Assembly: GCF_005405285.1 (NCBI RefSeq)
Contig: NZ_BJDT01000005.1
Location: 62,001-126,000, forward strand
Direction: 5' to 3'
DNA: 64,000 nt
Source: Weissella sagaensis
Lineage (GTDB): Bacteria; Bacillota; Bacilli; Lactobacillales; Lactobacillaceae
The position numbers were made by a program, and so were the translations under genes. Positions within the stretch are counted from its first letter, which is position 1; each line of letters opens with the position of its first letter. Below, piece after piece: positions 26,058 to 34,353 of this stretch. The notes beneath the pieces were generated by a model. That model did not search any database. It saw only the letters and a program-made list of their open reading frames with translations, and was not told where the DNA came from.

Positions 26058-28526
26058 TTAAATTAAATGATATGTCGCCCCAATTGCATAGCGCCCGTTA
26101 TCTAACATCTGATCAATTTCCATATGCTCTTCAAAATCTGCATGCCAATAAATTAACTGTGCTTTGGGAATACGCCATTGTAATGATTTTAATTGTGCCA
26201 AGAATTGTTGTTCAACATGGGTTTGCCGATTTAACATATAACGAATCACCAACCGCATCCAGTCAATCCCTGTCACTTTATCCAAAAAAGCCACCATCGT
26301 AAATGGCATTGGACGAACCACCATCAATGGTTCATCATTATGACTAGGCTGATGCTTAATCAACATTTGATATAGACCAGGTGTTTCCGAACTCATTTGT
26401 GGACGCGGAATTTTATCCCAAAGTGCTTCTGTCATCACAGATTGGTCTAAAATGATACCATCATTACTTTGACTGCCCATGCCAATTAAGTAAATAGTTT
26501 GACCATCATAAAAGTAATTAACAATTGTCCGTGAAGCGTCATCGACAATACTACTTGGCAAATATTTTTCTTTTGCAATAACCTGCACATCAATACCATT
26601 CTGTCGCAAGCTATTAATCAATTTAATACGATTACCAGGCACAAAAACCTGCATTGGTTGTTCAATTTCAATAACATTCATAACATCAGAAATCTCTAAT
26701 GGTTCATAATACTTCTTGTTCCCTAACTGTGGCATAAACATTAAATCAGTTGGACTATTGTTCATTAGCACAGTTTGAATACCTTGCGCCTGCAATTCTG
26801 CTGCTACCATTGCCATAACATAAGAAGCGGCAGCGCCATCCCCTAAACGAAAACCACCTGCCCCAATTACTAAGGCGGTATATTTACCTAACCGAGTACT
26901 TTCATTCTCTGATTCAAAAGTTGAATAATACTGATTCGCAGCTTCTTCAAATTCACCTGCGGATGGTTCAAACGCTTTATAAGTCGGCAAAATACCATTA
27001 TCCCACCGATACCGACGAACTTCTTCATATTTTGCGTGCCACAAGCGCGCAATTAACCCATCTGACAAACCATAATATTTTGCCAACTTAACAACATCTA
27101 CTTGCCAAGGATTATTTTTTACTGTTTCTTCTAATTTGTTAATCTGTCTTAATTTATAAAAATAGAACGCGTTAATTTTCGTCATTTCAGCTAATTCATC
27201 AACCGTGTATCCTCTTCTTAATGCTTCCAAAAGAACAAAAATACGATTATCCCGAGGATGAATAAGCTGTTCAATAATTTCATTATCTGTCAACGCATTC
27301 ATCACGGTTGGTGAGAAGTTACGATTATTGAAATGAGCCGCTCGGATGGCTTTTTCCAACGCTTCTTCAACACTGCGCCCCACACCCATTGTCGTACCAA
27401 CCGATTTTTGCACTGTATTTAAACGGTGCTCCGTTTTAACACCATTAGATTCAAAATCACCAAATGAAAAAATTGGAAAACGAATGACAATGTGATCCAT
27501 TGTTGGTTCCAATAATGCCGTATGGTTAGCTCCAATTACTGGTGTTTTAACTGATTCTAGCGTCTCGCCCAAAATCAATCGCGTGACCACTGGAATTAGC
27601 GGATACCCTGTTGCGGCAACCAATAAAGCTGCTGTACGATCAAAATATGGTGTCACACGGGTAATAACGTAATCATCACTTTTAGGATCAACCGCAAATC
27701 TAACTTCCAATAAACCAATAACATCAAAACCACGGATAACTTTAAAGGCTGCTGACCGTAATTTTTGATAGACTGGATCTGGCAAAGTTTGAATAGGCGT
27801 AATCGCAATGGAATCTGCAGAGTGAATCCCCACCGGATCCATGTCTTCAACACCACCAATCAAAACAGTCGTATCTCGTTTATCACGAATTACCAGCATT
27901 GATATTTCTTGATGACCACGAATACTTTTATCAATATTAACTTGATGCGTAATTGATCGGTTAAGTGCCGTTTCAACTGCTTCTTCTAAGTCATCAATAT
28001 CAGTGACTTGCAATCGTAGTGTCTGTCCCATTGGTGCAATTGGGCGAATGACAACTGGCAAGTCGAAATCTCTAACAGCATCAAATGCCTCACTAACATC
28101 ACTAGCTAAACGCGATTGAACTGTTGGAATATCTAGCTGTTGCAAGCGTTCATGTAAATATTTTGTATTTTGTGTTGCTTGCATCACCGGTAGTGACAAA
28201 CCTAAAACTTTAGGTGCACCATTACCCATTAACTTCAAAATGTCAGCCCCTAGGCGCGTTGCTGTTGAACCACCCACTGATGTTACCATAGCCGTGATAT
28301 GTTCTTTAGCAATAACAGCCATCAAATTATCAATCGTTAATGCTTTTTCAATGACCTGAATATCGTGACGACTAGTCGTAAACGCATATGGATTGTCATC
28401 GACAATAACGACTTCATGACCATATTTTTTGATAACATCAACAACTTGAAACGTTGCAACATCACCTTCAGTTTCACGACCAAAATCATTGGCTGAGCCA
28501 CCTATAATAAGCACTCGTTCTGTCAT
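26058..28526 (-). CDS. carB: Degenerate carbamoyl phosphate synthase large subunit homologue (likely pseudoenzyme)
   Basis: This 822-residue protein aligns with CarB over much of its length, but CarB normally has about 1060. The middle domain (about residues 405-550) is well kept, for example FVLLEALRRGYTVDELAEMTKI in part, YSTFESENES and EPLEISDVMNVIEIEQP. In the first ATP-grasp half, the phosphate loop is replaced by GGSANDFGRETEGD, the glycine-rich RPAFTLGGTGG loop by RPIAPMGQTL, and the metal-binding EVNPRVSR by RVTPYFDR. The second ATP-grasp half is cut to about 270 residues and the C-terminal regulatory domain is absent. The frame is intact and overlaps carA by four bases. Probably not a synthase; function unknown. 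Confidence 0.8.
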   Translation of the reverse strand: MTERVLIIGGSANDFGRETEGDVATFQVVDVIKKYGHEVVIVDDNPYAFTTSRHDIQVIEKALTIDNLMAVIAKEHITAMVTSVGGSTATRLGADILKLMGNGAPKVLGLSLPVMQATQNTKYLHERLQQLDIPTVQSRLASDVSEAFDAVRDFDLPVVIRPIAPMGQTLRLQVTDIDDLEEAVETALNRSITHQVNIDKSIRGHQEISMLVIRDKRDTTVLIGGVEDMDPVGIHSADSIAITPIQTLPDPVYQKLRSAAFKVIRGFDVIGLLEVRFAVDPKSDDYVITRVTPYFDRTAALLVAATGYPLIPVVTRLILGETLESVKTPVIGANHTALLEPTMDHIVIRFPIFSFGDFESNGVKTEHRLNTVQKSVGTTMGVGRSVEEALEKAIRAAHFNNRNFSPTVMNALTDNEIIEQLIHPRDNRIFVLLEALRRGYTVDELAEMTKINAFYFYKLRQINKLEETVKNNPWQVDVVKLAKYYGLSDGLIARLWHAKYEEVRRYRWDNGILPTYKAFEPSAGEFEEAANQYYSTFESENESTRLGKYTALVIGAGGFRLGDGAAASYVMAMVAAELQAQGIQTVLMNNSPTDLMFMPQLGNKKYYEPLEISDVMNVIEIEQPMQVFVPGNRIKLINSLRQNGIDVQVIAKEKYLPSSIVDDASRTIVNYFYDGQTIYLIGMGSQSNDGIILDQSVMTEALWDKIPRPQMSSETPGLYQMLIKHQPSHNDEPLMVVRPMPFTMVAFLDKVTGIDWMRLVIRYMLNRQTHVEQQFLAQLKSLQWRIPKAQLIYWHADFEEHMEIDQMLDNGRYAIGATYHLI

Positions 28527-29608
28527 ATGACACCTCCTCCTCGCCGTGCCATCACCATTTCCATAAACTCAGCAAAAGCTTGGGTCTCTTCTAATGGTCC
28601 TGGTGCAGCATCTGGGAAAAATTGCACACTGAATGCTGGATAATCGCGATGCCTTAATCCTTGAATTTGATTATCCGTAATATCAATGTGCGTGACAAAT
28701 AGCGGCGTATCTTTAATAGAAGTATTATCAACAGAGTACGCTTGGCCTTGCGTTGCAAAGATAATATCATTTGTAATTTGCTCACGAATTGGGTGATTCA
28801 TCCCATGATGTGCTGATGCTAATTCGGTAACTTTGGCGCCATTAGCAATGGCAAATAACTCATGGCCTAATCCAATGCCAAATAACGGAATTCGTTGCTC
28901 AAACTCACGGATAATCTCAAGCGCCGTTTCTGGTACTTGATTTGGATCACCCGGTCCCGATGAAATCACAATGCCATCTGGATCAAGATTAGCAACTTCA
29001 TCAAGCGTTGCTGAATAAGGCAAGACGGTGACATTCGCATCAAAATCACTTAACATTCTTAAAATACCACTTTTAAGTCCAAAGTCTACCACAACAACAT
29101 TGGCGCCTCGTCCTGGATTAGCATAGGCTTTGGGTGTTGAAAGCTGTGCCACTTGCTGATTTGTCAGCACCATTGCCCGCAATTGATCGAAAGCGTGATC
29201 GTCTGGTTGATCAACAATTGATGCTTTTTGTATGCCAGTTTCACGTAAGTGACGTGTTAAAGCGCGCGTATCAATTTGTGAAATACCAGGTACATTATGC
29301 CGTTTCAAATAATCATTTAAACTTAGTGTCCGTAAACGATTAGTTGATATTTCAGCTATTTCACGAACAACAACACCCTTTACAGAAGGCACAATTGATT
29401 CATCCGCATAGTGATTAATACCTGCAGCACCAATAGTTGGTGTTGTAAACATAATAATTTGATTGTAATAAATTGGATTCGTGATAATTTCTTGATACCC
29501 GGTCATAGCTGTATTAAATACTAATTCCCCAAAAGTTGTTGCAGGTGCCCCAAAAGCTTCACCTGCATACACGGTACCATCTTGTAAAATTAAATAACGT
29601 GTTGTCAT
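28523..29608 (-). CDS. carA: Carbamoyl phosphate synthase small subunit homologue lacking its glutaminase triad
   Basis: The 361-residue protein has normal CarA length and both domains: the N-terminal CarA domain with NTAMTGYQEI, and a class I glutamine amidotransferase domain from about residue 170. The nucleophile motif GICLGHQ reads GIGLGHE (Cys replaced by Gly246), and the histidine-glutamate motif VQFHPE reads VQFFPD (Phe331, Asp333). All three catalytic residues are thus lost while surrounding sequence is kept. It follows pyrR by 61 bases and overlaps carB as ATGA. It should not release ammonia from glutamine. Confidence 0.85.
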   Translation of the reverse strand: MTTRYLILQDGTVYAGEAFGAPATTFGELVFNTAMTGYQEIITNPIYYNQIIMFTTPTIGAAGINHYADESIVPSVKGVVVREIAEISTNRLRTLSLNDYLKRHNVPGISQIDTRALTRHLRETGIQKASIVDQPDDHAFDQLRAMVLTNQQVAQLSTPKAYANPGRGANVVVVDFGLKSGILRMLSDFDANVTVLPYSATLDEVANLDPDGIVISSGPGDPNQVPETALEIIREFEQRIPLFGIGLGHELFAIANGAKVTELASAHHGMNHPIREQITNDIIFATQGQAYSVDNTSIKDTPLFVTHIDITDNQIQGLRHRDYPAFSVQFFPDAAPGPLEETQAFAEFMEMVMARRGGGVI

Positions 29609-29619
29609 GACGTTGGTAT

Positions 29620-29651
29620 CGTTTAGTCAGAATACTAAACGATTCCTCCTT
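29620..29651 (-). promoter_or_regulatory. Hairpin between ribosome binding site and start codon of carA
   Basis: A strong site AAGGAGG (29651-29645) lies 36 bases before the carA ATG, too far for normal use. Between them, perfect eight-base arms CGTTTAGT and ACTAAACG (29641-29634 and 29627-29620) enclose a six-base loop. Folding the hairpin would bring the site to about 14 bases from the ATG. An in-frame TGA upstream rules out an earlier start. It may make carA translation depend on RNA structure. Confidence 0.55.
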
Positions 29652-29669
29652 CCCGGTTAACGGTCAAAG

Positions 29670-30185
<516 letters not shown>

Positions 30186-30215
30186 TTATTCCTTTTCTCT
30201 CATTAATTCACACCT

Positions 30216-30310
30216 AATAAAAAAGAGACACTACTCTCCTAATTCTAAAAGGGTAACGTCTCGTTAGATTTATTTATCACATTACCTTCTAGCAATCTCA
30301 CTGAACTACC
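30216..30310 (-). promoter_or_regulatory. PyrR-responsive transcription attenuator upstream of pyrR
   Basis: On the minus strand, the sequence TTCAGTGAGATT (30305-30294) matches the conserved PyrR binding loop UCCNGNGAGRYU at all but one position. It is followed by a terminator: a ten-pair stem beginning GAGACGTTAC (30262-30253) and closing with GTAGTGTCTC (to 30225), then a run of T residues (30224-30217). This is the usual anti-antiterminator plus terminator layout of pyr operons. It controls pyrR and the two degenerate car genes. Confidence 0.85.
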
Positions 30311-30380
30311 TTAAGAAAGTTTCAATTCTTTTATATCTCATTTTATCATGTTAAACACTATTTGCGAACACATGATTTAC

Positions 30381-31286
30381 TTATTCTGCGTATGGTTGTA
30401 ATTGACTTAGTGCCTGTTCAAAATAATCTGGTAAAGGTGCTTCAAATTGCAAAGCTTCTTGCGTCGTTGGTTGTGTCAAACCAAGTGTTGCTGCATGCAA
30501 ATATTGCCCATTTCCAGCAAGCGTTTTTTTAGGTCCATATAAAGGGTCGCCTGCAACAGGATGACCAATATAGTCCATGTGAACACGAATTTGATGTGTT
30601 CGTCCCGTTTCTAGCGTCACTTTCAATAAGGTATACCCAACAAAACGTTTAACCACTTCAAAATGGGTTATAGCGTCACGTCCACCGGCCACAACCGCTT
30701 GTTTTTTACGATCAGCTTTTGAACGACCTAAAGGTGCTGTAATTGTCCCTCTATTTTCCGTGAATTCACCATGTACCAGCGCATAGTATTGACGTAAGTT
30801 TTTTTTAGCTTTTAAATCTGCTGACAATGCCTCATGAGCTTTGTCATTTTTAGCAACCATCAAAAGGCCAGACGTATCTTTATCAATACGATGAACAATT
30901 CCCGGACGGATAACACCATTAATAGTTGAAAGATGGGTATGATACATTAAAGCATTTACTAATGTACCATCTGGATGACCCGCCGCTGGATGAACAACCA
31001 TCCCCTGTGGCTTATTGATGACTAATAAATCATCATCTTCATAAATAATATCTAAAGGAATATTTTCTGGCTTAACATCTAATACAACTGGTTTTGGAAC
31101 AGTAAAAGTAATCACATCACCCTCATGAACCTTATACTTAGCCTTTTTTTCATCCCCATTAACTTTTAGCACACCATCATCAATCCATTTTGAAATTTGT
31201 GTACGTGTGTAGTCAACAAAGGTATCTGCTACTACTTTATCCAGACGACCAGTCTGATCTGTAATCGTCAATGTTTCTTCAGTCAT
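30381..31286 (-). CDS. rluD: RluA-family 23S rRNA pseudouridine synthase (RluD-type)
   Basis: This enzyme converts specific uridines in 23S rRNA to pseudouridine. The 301-residue protein has an N-terminal S4 RNA-binding domain (about residues 12-75) and a catalytic domain with HRIDKDTSGLLMVAKN, whose aspartate is the nucleophile, then YALVHGEF and LETGRTHQIRVH. The S4 domain and size fit RluD or the related Gram-positive YlyB. It lies immediately after the EbsA-like gene and upstream of the pyr operon. Confidence 0.9.
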   Translation of the reverse strand: MTEETLTITDQTGRLDKVVADTFVDYTRTQISKWIDDGVLKVNGDEKKAKYKVHEGDVITFTVPKPVVLDVKPENIPLDIIYEDDDLLVINKPQGMVVHPAAGHPDGTLVNALMYHTHLSTINGVIRPGIVHRIDKDTSGLLMVAKNDKAHEALSADLKAKKNLRQYYALVHGEFTENRGTITAPLGRSKADRKKQAVVAGGRDAITHFEVVKRFVGYTLLKVTLETGRTHQIRVHMDYIGHPVAGDPLYGPKKTLAGNGQYLHAATLGLTQPTTQEALQFEAPLPDYFEQALSQLQPYAE

Positions 31287-31658
31287 TTACTTACCTTTAA
31301 TTTCCTTTTGTAGTTGATTTAAGAATTTTTTATTCATCCAATAACTATATCTTTCATCCTCGTAACTAAAGATGACCGTTCTTTTTGTAAATTGAACATG
31401 TTGCATTTCTTTAAAACGCACTTTTTCTGTATGGACACCAATCATCGGCATGATTAAAATAGCATCCGCTGATAATGTAACGCGTCGTCTAAAGTACGTT
31501 AATAACGCAATAAATAAAAAAACAATCGTAGCAAATATCGTCCAACTATTTAAATGTGTTACCTCAAGTTGCATTATCAAGGCAAACATTGCAATCATGA
31601 TAATCCATAGCCAATTAATTAGTCCAAGTAAACCAGCCGGTTGGTAGTATCCTTTCAT
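31287..31658 (-). CDS. Small membrane protein, EbsA-like
   Basis: The 123-residue protein has two hydrophobic segments (about residues 9-29 and 37-58) followed by a cytoplasmic-type C-terminal half of alternating short strands (RVTLSADAILIMPMIGVHTEKVRF, in part) that resembles a PH-like domain. This layout and its position beside an RNase HI-like gene fit the EbsA family of lactobacilli and enterococci, but I recognise no catalytic motif. Its stop is directly followed by the rluD start. Function is unknown. Confidence 0.6.
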   Translation of the reverse strand: MKGYYQPAGLLGLINWLWIIMIAMFALIMQLEVTHLNSWTIFATIVFLFIALLTYFRRRVTLSADAILIMPMIGVHTEKVRFKEMQHVQFTKRTVIFSYEDERYSYWMNKKFLNQLQKEIKGK

Positions 31659-31721
31659 TCTGAAATCCTTTCCGATTTGTGTCTTATCAACTAATCATCT
31701 CATAATATCTCTGCTTTTTAG

Positions 31722-31727
31722 TATAAT
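31722..31727 (+). promoter_or_regulatory. Possible -10 element of the RNase HI-like gene
   Basis: A perfect TATAAT lies about 20 bases before the ribosome site, but no clear -35 element is seen at 16-18 bases upstream. The short distance to the gene and the divergent neighbour support promoter activity here. Confidence 0.45.
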
Positions 31728-31746
31728 AAACTTAGAGGTGCTTGTC

Positions 31747-32136
31747 ATGTTAATCAAAATATATTCTGACGCTGCTAGTCAAGGTAATCCTGGCCGTAGT
31801 GGTGCTGGCCTAGTTATTCTATATAACGGCCAACAAATTCAAAAACATCACTATCTTGGTATTATGTCTAATCACGAAGCTGAATTTGCTGCTGCAATTT
31901 GGGCTTTCAAAGAGTTAGCAAAAATTGCTACGCCAAATGATACTATCATGTATTATGCTGATTCTAAATTAGTCATTGATAGCATTAAGAAACGTTACGC
32001 CAAACATTTTAGTGAACAATTAACGCAGCTATTAAGACAACAAGATAATTATCAACTTTTAATTGCAAATTGGATTCCAGAAAAACAAAATCATGGTGCT
32101 CACCAACTTGCTTGGCAGGCTATTCATCATGCTTAA
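31747..32136 (+). CDS. RNase HI-like protein
   Basis: This 129-residue protein has the RNase H fold: IKIYSDAASQGNPGRSGAG with the first aspartate, the glutamate in NHEAEFAAA and the aspartate in YYADSKLVID. The fourth acidic residue, normally in an ADxLA motif near the end, is a histidine here (HGAHQLAW). I choose ATG 31747 because GAGGTG lies six bases upstream; a GTG three codons earlier overlaps that site. It is one of only two core genes on the plus strand, and its end overlaps the end of the antiporter gene by 17 bases. Confidence 0.82.
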   Translation: MLIKIYSDAASQGNPGRSGAGLVILYNGQQIQKHHYLGIMSNHEAEFAAAIWAFKELAKIATPNDTIMYYADSKLVIDSIKKRYAKHFSEQLTQLLRQQDNYQLLIANWIPEKQNHGAHQLAWQAIHHA

Positions 32137-33472
32137 TTTGACCAATGCCTGTCCAGGCACTAATTAACGAGCAAACAGGTGATAACAAAGCAAAGAAAGT
32201 AAACGGCGCAAACGAAGTTACTGAAACACCTAGTGTTTGTGCTGCAAAACTACCAGCAACACCCCAAGGTACCAAGTAATTAATAACTGTCCCTGAATCT
32301 TCTAACGATCGTCCTAAAGTCAGTGGGTTAATTTTTAAACGTGTAAAACTTTCCTTCCATAATTGACCAGGCAAAATGGTTGCTAAGTATTGTTCACCAA
32401 TCAAAAAGTTAGCTGAAATACCTGTCATCACAGTCCCTGTAATAACACCTGCTTGCGTCTTAATACGTGTTACCAATGGTGTCATAAAGGCACTAAGAAT
32501 TCCTTGCTCTGTTAATAGTCCACCTAAAGCCAACGCCAACATAATAATAATAACTGTTGGCATCATTGACAACATACCACCACGATTTAACAAACTAGCA
32601 AGCATATTATTTTTTATTGTTGTTGTTGAACCATTCATAATCACATCCGAAAATTGTTGTAGCGAATGATTAAATATAAATATGATACCCGTTACTGCAA
32701 TGTTCACCAATAACGTTGGAATTGCTGGTATATGACGCCAAGCCATAATAAATAACAAAATTAATGGCAACATTGACCACCAATTTGGTGATAATAATGA
32801 GGCCAAGTGCTGTAATTCATGAACATCACTAGTGACCTTTATTTGTTTGCTTAAGAATGTAAAAATTAATAATGATCCAAGCAATGCTGGAATTGTCGTC
32901 CACATCAAGTTCTTAATATGTGCAAACAAATCAGTCCCTGCAATTGATGATGCTAGGTTGGTTGAATCTGATAGTGGTGAACTCTTATCTCCAAAGATAG
33001 CACCCGACAAGGCTGCTCCAGCAACAATCCCAGGATCAAATCCAATTGCCGTCCCAACGCCCATCAACGCGACCCCTACTGTGGCTAAAGTCGTAAAAGC
33101 TGAACCAACCATTGTACCCATAACTGCCATAATCAAAACCGTGCTAGGTAAAAACCATTCTACATTGGCCAACTTCAAACCTGTCCATAGTAATGTGGGA
33201 ATTGTATTGGTTTCCATCCAAAGACCAATTAACATACCGATTAGCAGGAATAAAAATAATGGTGCTAATGCTTGTTCAATCCCTTTTAACAGTTGTCCTT
33301 GAATATCCTGCCAAGATGTTTGACGCGTTCTAGCGTACAACATGACAAAGATAATACTTATCACTAGCGGTACATTGGGTGATAAACCAAACCCCAAAAT
33401 ACTAATACTAAAAATTAAAATGACTGCAATTAATAAAACCATACTTTGCTTAAACGTTACTGACTTATTCAT
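32120..33472 (-). CDS. NhaC-family Na+/H+ antiporter-type transporter under T-box control
   Basis: This 450-residue membrane protein has about eleven hydrophobic segments and NhaC-family sequence such as GAIFGDKSSPLSDSTNLASS. The start is ATG 33472, with GGAG nine bases upstream; an earlier ATG overlaps that site. The family includes proton/sodium antiporters and amino acid carriers such as the MetT, TyrT and lysine-type transporters. A T-box leader immediately upstream means the gene responds to an uncharged tRNA, so it is more likely an amino acid transporter than an ion antiporter. The amino acid is not settled. Confidence 0.85.
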   Translation of the reverse strand: MNKSVTFKQSMVLLIAVILIFSISILGFGLSPNVPLVISIIFVMLYARTRQTSWQDIQGQLLKGIEQALAPLFLFLLIGMLIGLWMETNTIPTLLWTGLKLANVEWFLPSTVLIMAVMGTMVGSAFTTLATVGVALMGVGTAIGFDPGIVAGAALSGAIFGDKSSPLSDSTNLASSIAGTDLFAHIKNLMWTTIPALLGSLLIFTFLSKQIKVTSDVHELQHLASLLSPNWWSMLPLILLFIMAWRHIPAIPTLLVNIAVTGIIFIFNHSLQQFSDVIMNGSTTTIKNNMLASLLNRGGMLSMMPTVIIIMLALALGGLLTEQGILSAFMTPLVTRIKTQAGVITGTVMTGISANFLIGEQYLATILPGQLWKESFTRLKINPLTLGRSLEDSGTVINYLVPWGVAGSFAAQTLGVSVTSFAPFTFFALLSPVCSLISAWTGIGQIKHDE

Positions 33473-33593
33473 ATTTCTTCTCTCCTTCATCGCTGCTTAT
33501 TTATCAAATAATTACCCTAAAAGAGATAACGACTAAGTCCACCAACGTGATTGATATGCTTTAATACCCCAATGTCTTGCTCCTTTCAGCAAT

Positions 33594-33792
33594 AAAAAAG
33601 TCCCAGTAACAAGTCAATTGACTCATTACTGGGACGAAAAGTTTCCGCGGTACCACCCAAAAATTAGTTAGTACGCAAAAACTAACTCTCTTTAAGATAT
33701 TTACGATGTTTAAATAGTTCAATCATTCCACCTGCGCTACTCACAGCTACCGTAGCTTCTCTGACATACAATGAAATGTTCTACCAATGTGC
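33594..33792 (-). promoter_or_regulatory. T-box riboswitch leader
   Basis: The T-box motif TGGGTGGTACCGCGGAAAC lies at 33659-33641 on the minus strand. Upstream are an AGAGA element and a compact stem I head (GCTAC, loop GGTAGCTGTGA, GTAGC). Downstream is a terminator with a 10-bp stem (33635-33600) and a T run. The specifier should lie in the 3' side of stem I near 33735-33715. AUG within GGAATGA (methionine) is one reading, CUA within GAACTAT (leucine) another; I cannot decide without folding. Confidence 0.92.
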
Positions 33793-33795
33793 ATT

Positions 33796-33824
33796 ATTGT
33801 ACGCACCTATTAGTAAAGTGTCAA
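33796..33824 (-). promoter_or_regulatory. Promoter of the T-box / NhaC-type gene
   Basis: On the minus strand TTGACA (33824-33819) and TACAAT (33801-33796) are 17 bases apart. The predicted start of RNA is just before the T-box stem I. Confidence 0.88.
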
Positions 33825-33937
33825 CTAGCAAATTAGAATATGCGAGTTTGTGCTTTTAAAAATGGTTCGTAAATAGTCTCCTACTCTCTAAAAAGTTCCC
33901 CAAATACGATATTTTACAACACTTCAAAAAGTACACA

Positions 33938-33983
33938 AAAAAGCCGTCACACAGGCATTTAGCGCTATGAAACGGCTTTTTTA
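33938..33983. terminator. Terminator after rpmE2
   Basis: Eleven-base arms AAAAAAGCCGT and ACGGCTTTTTT enclose a loop that can itself fold. It lies 12 bases past the rpmE2 stop and is symmetrical enough to act in both directions. Confidence 0.85.
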
Positions 33984-33994
33984 GGAAATTGCGA

Positions 33995-34237
33995 TTAAGC
34001 AAGTCCATATTTCTTATTGAACTTATCAACAGCACCGTCCACAGTAGTAAACTTTTGCTTACCAGTGTAGAATGGGTGTGAATCTGAAGTAATTTCAACA
34101 CGAATCATTGGGTAAGTAGTACCCTCAAATTCGATAGTTTCGTCAGAAGCACGAGTAGAACCTGACACAAACTTGTAACCAGTAGTTGAGTCAACGAAAA
34201 CCACTTGGTGGTAATCTGGATGAATTTCAGCCTTCAT
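33995..34237 (-). CDS. rpmE2: 50S ribosomal protein L31, zinc-free type B
   Basis: The 80-residue protein begins [23 protein letters not shown], the normal L31 start, and lacks the CxxC zinc-binding cysteines of the A form, so it is type B. In many bacteria the B form serves under zinc limitation, but in many lactic acid bacteria it is the only L31. It is transcribed alone after lepA, from which a terminator separates it on the other side. Confidence 0.95.
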   Translation of the reverse strand: MKAEIHPDYHQVVFVDSTTGYKFVSGSTRASDETIEFEGTTYPMIRVEITSDSHPFYTGKQKFTTVDGAVDKFNKKYGLA

Positions 34238-34315
34238 TATTTTCTCCTTATCGCCCTGAATTTATAAAAATCAGAGTCAGTTTATTTAACTAAACTATAT
34301 TAACATAAAATTTTA

Positions 34316-34350
34316 TAAAATGATAGTTTTTCACTAAAAGCTATCATTTT
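34316..34350 (-). terminator. Terminator after lepA
   Basis: Ten-base arms AAAATGATAG and CTATCATTTT with additional A/T pairs end in a T run on the minus strand, three bases past the lepA stop. Confidence 0.85.
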
Positions 34351-34353
34351 ATT

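Noticed and set aside
26058..29608. Reading the car pair as ordinary pseudogenes or sequencing errors
   Set aside because: Both frames are open over full operon length with an ATGA overlap, and the changes are substitutions at matching functional sites in both subunits rather than frame breaks.
33856..34101. Minus-strand frame overlapping rpmE2 and its terminator
   Set aside because: It runs through the rpmE2 terminator hairpin in another frame and has no family similarity or ribosome site.
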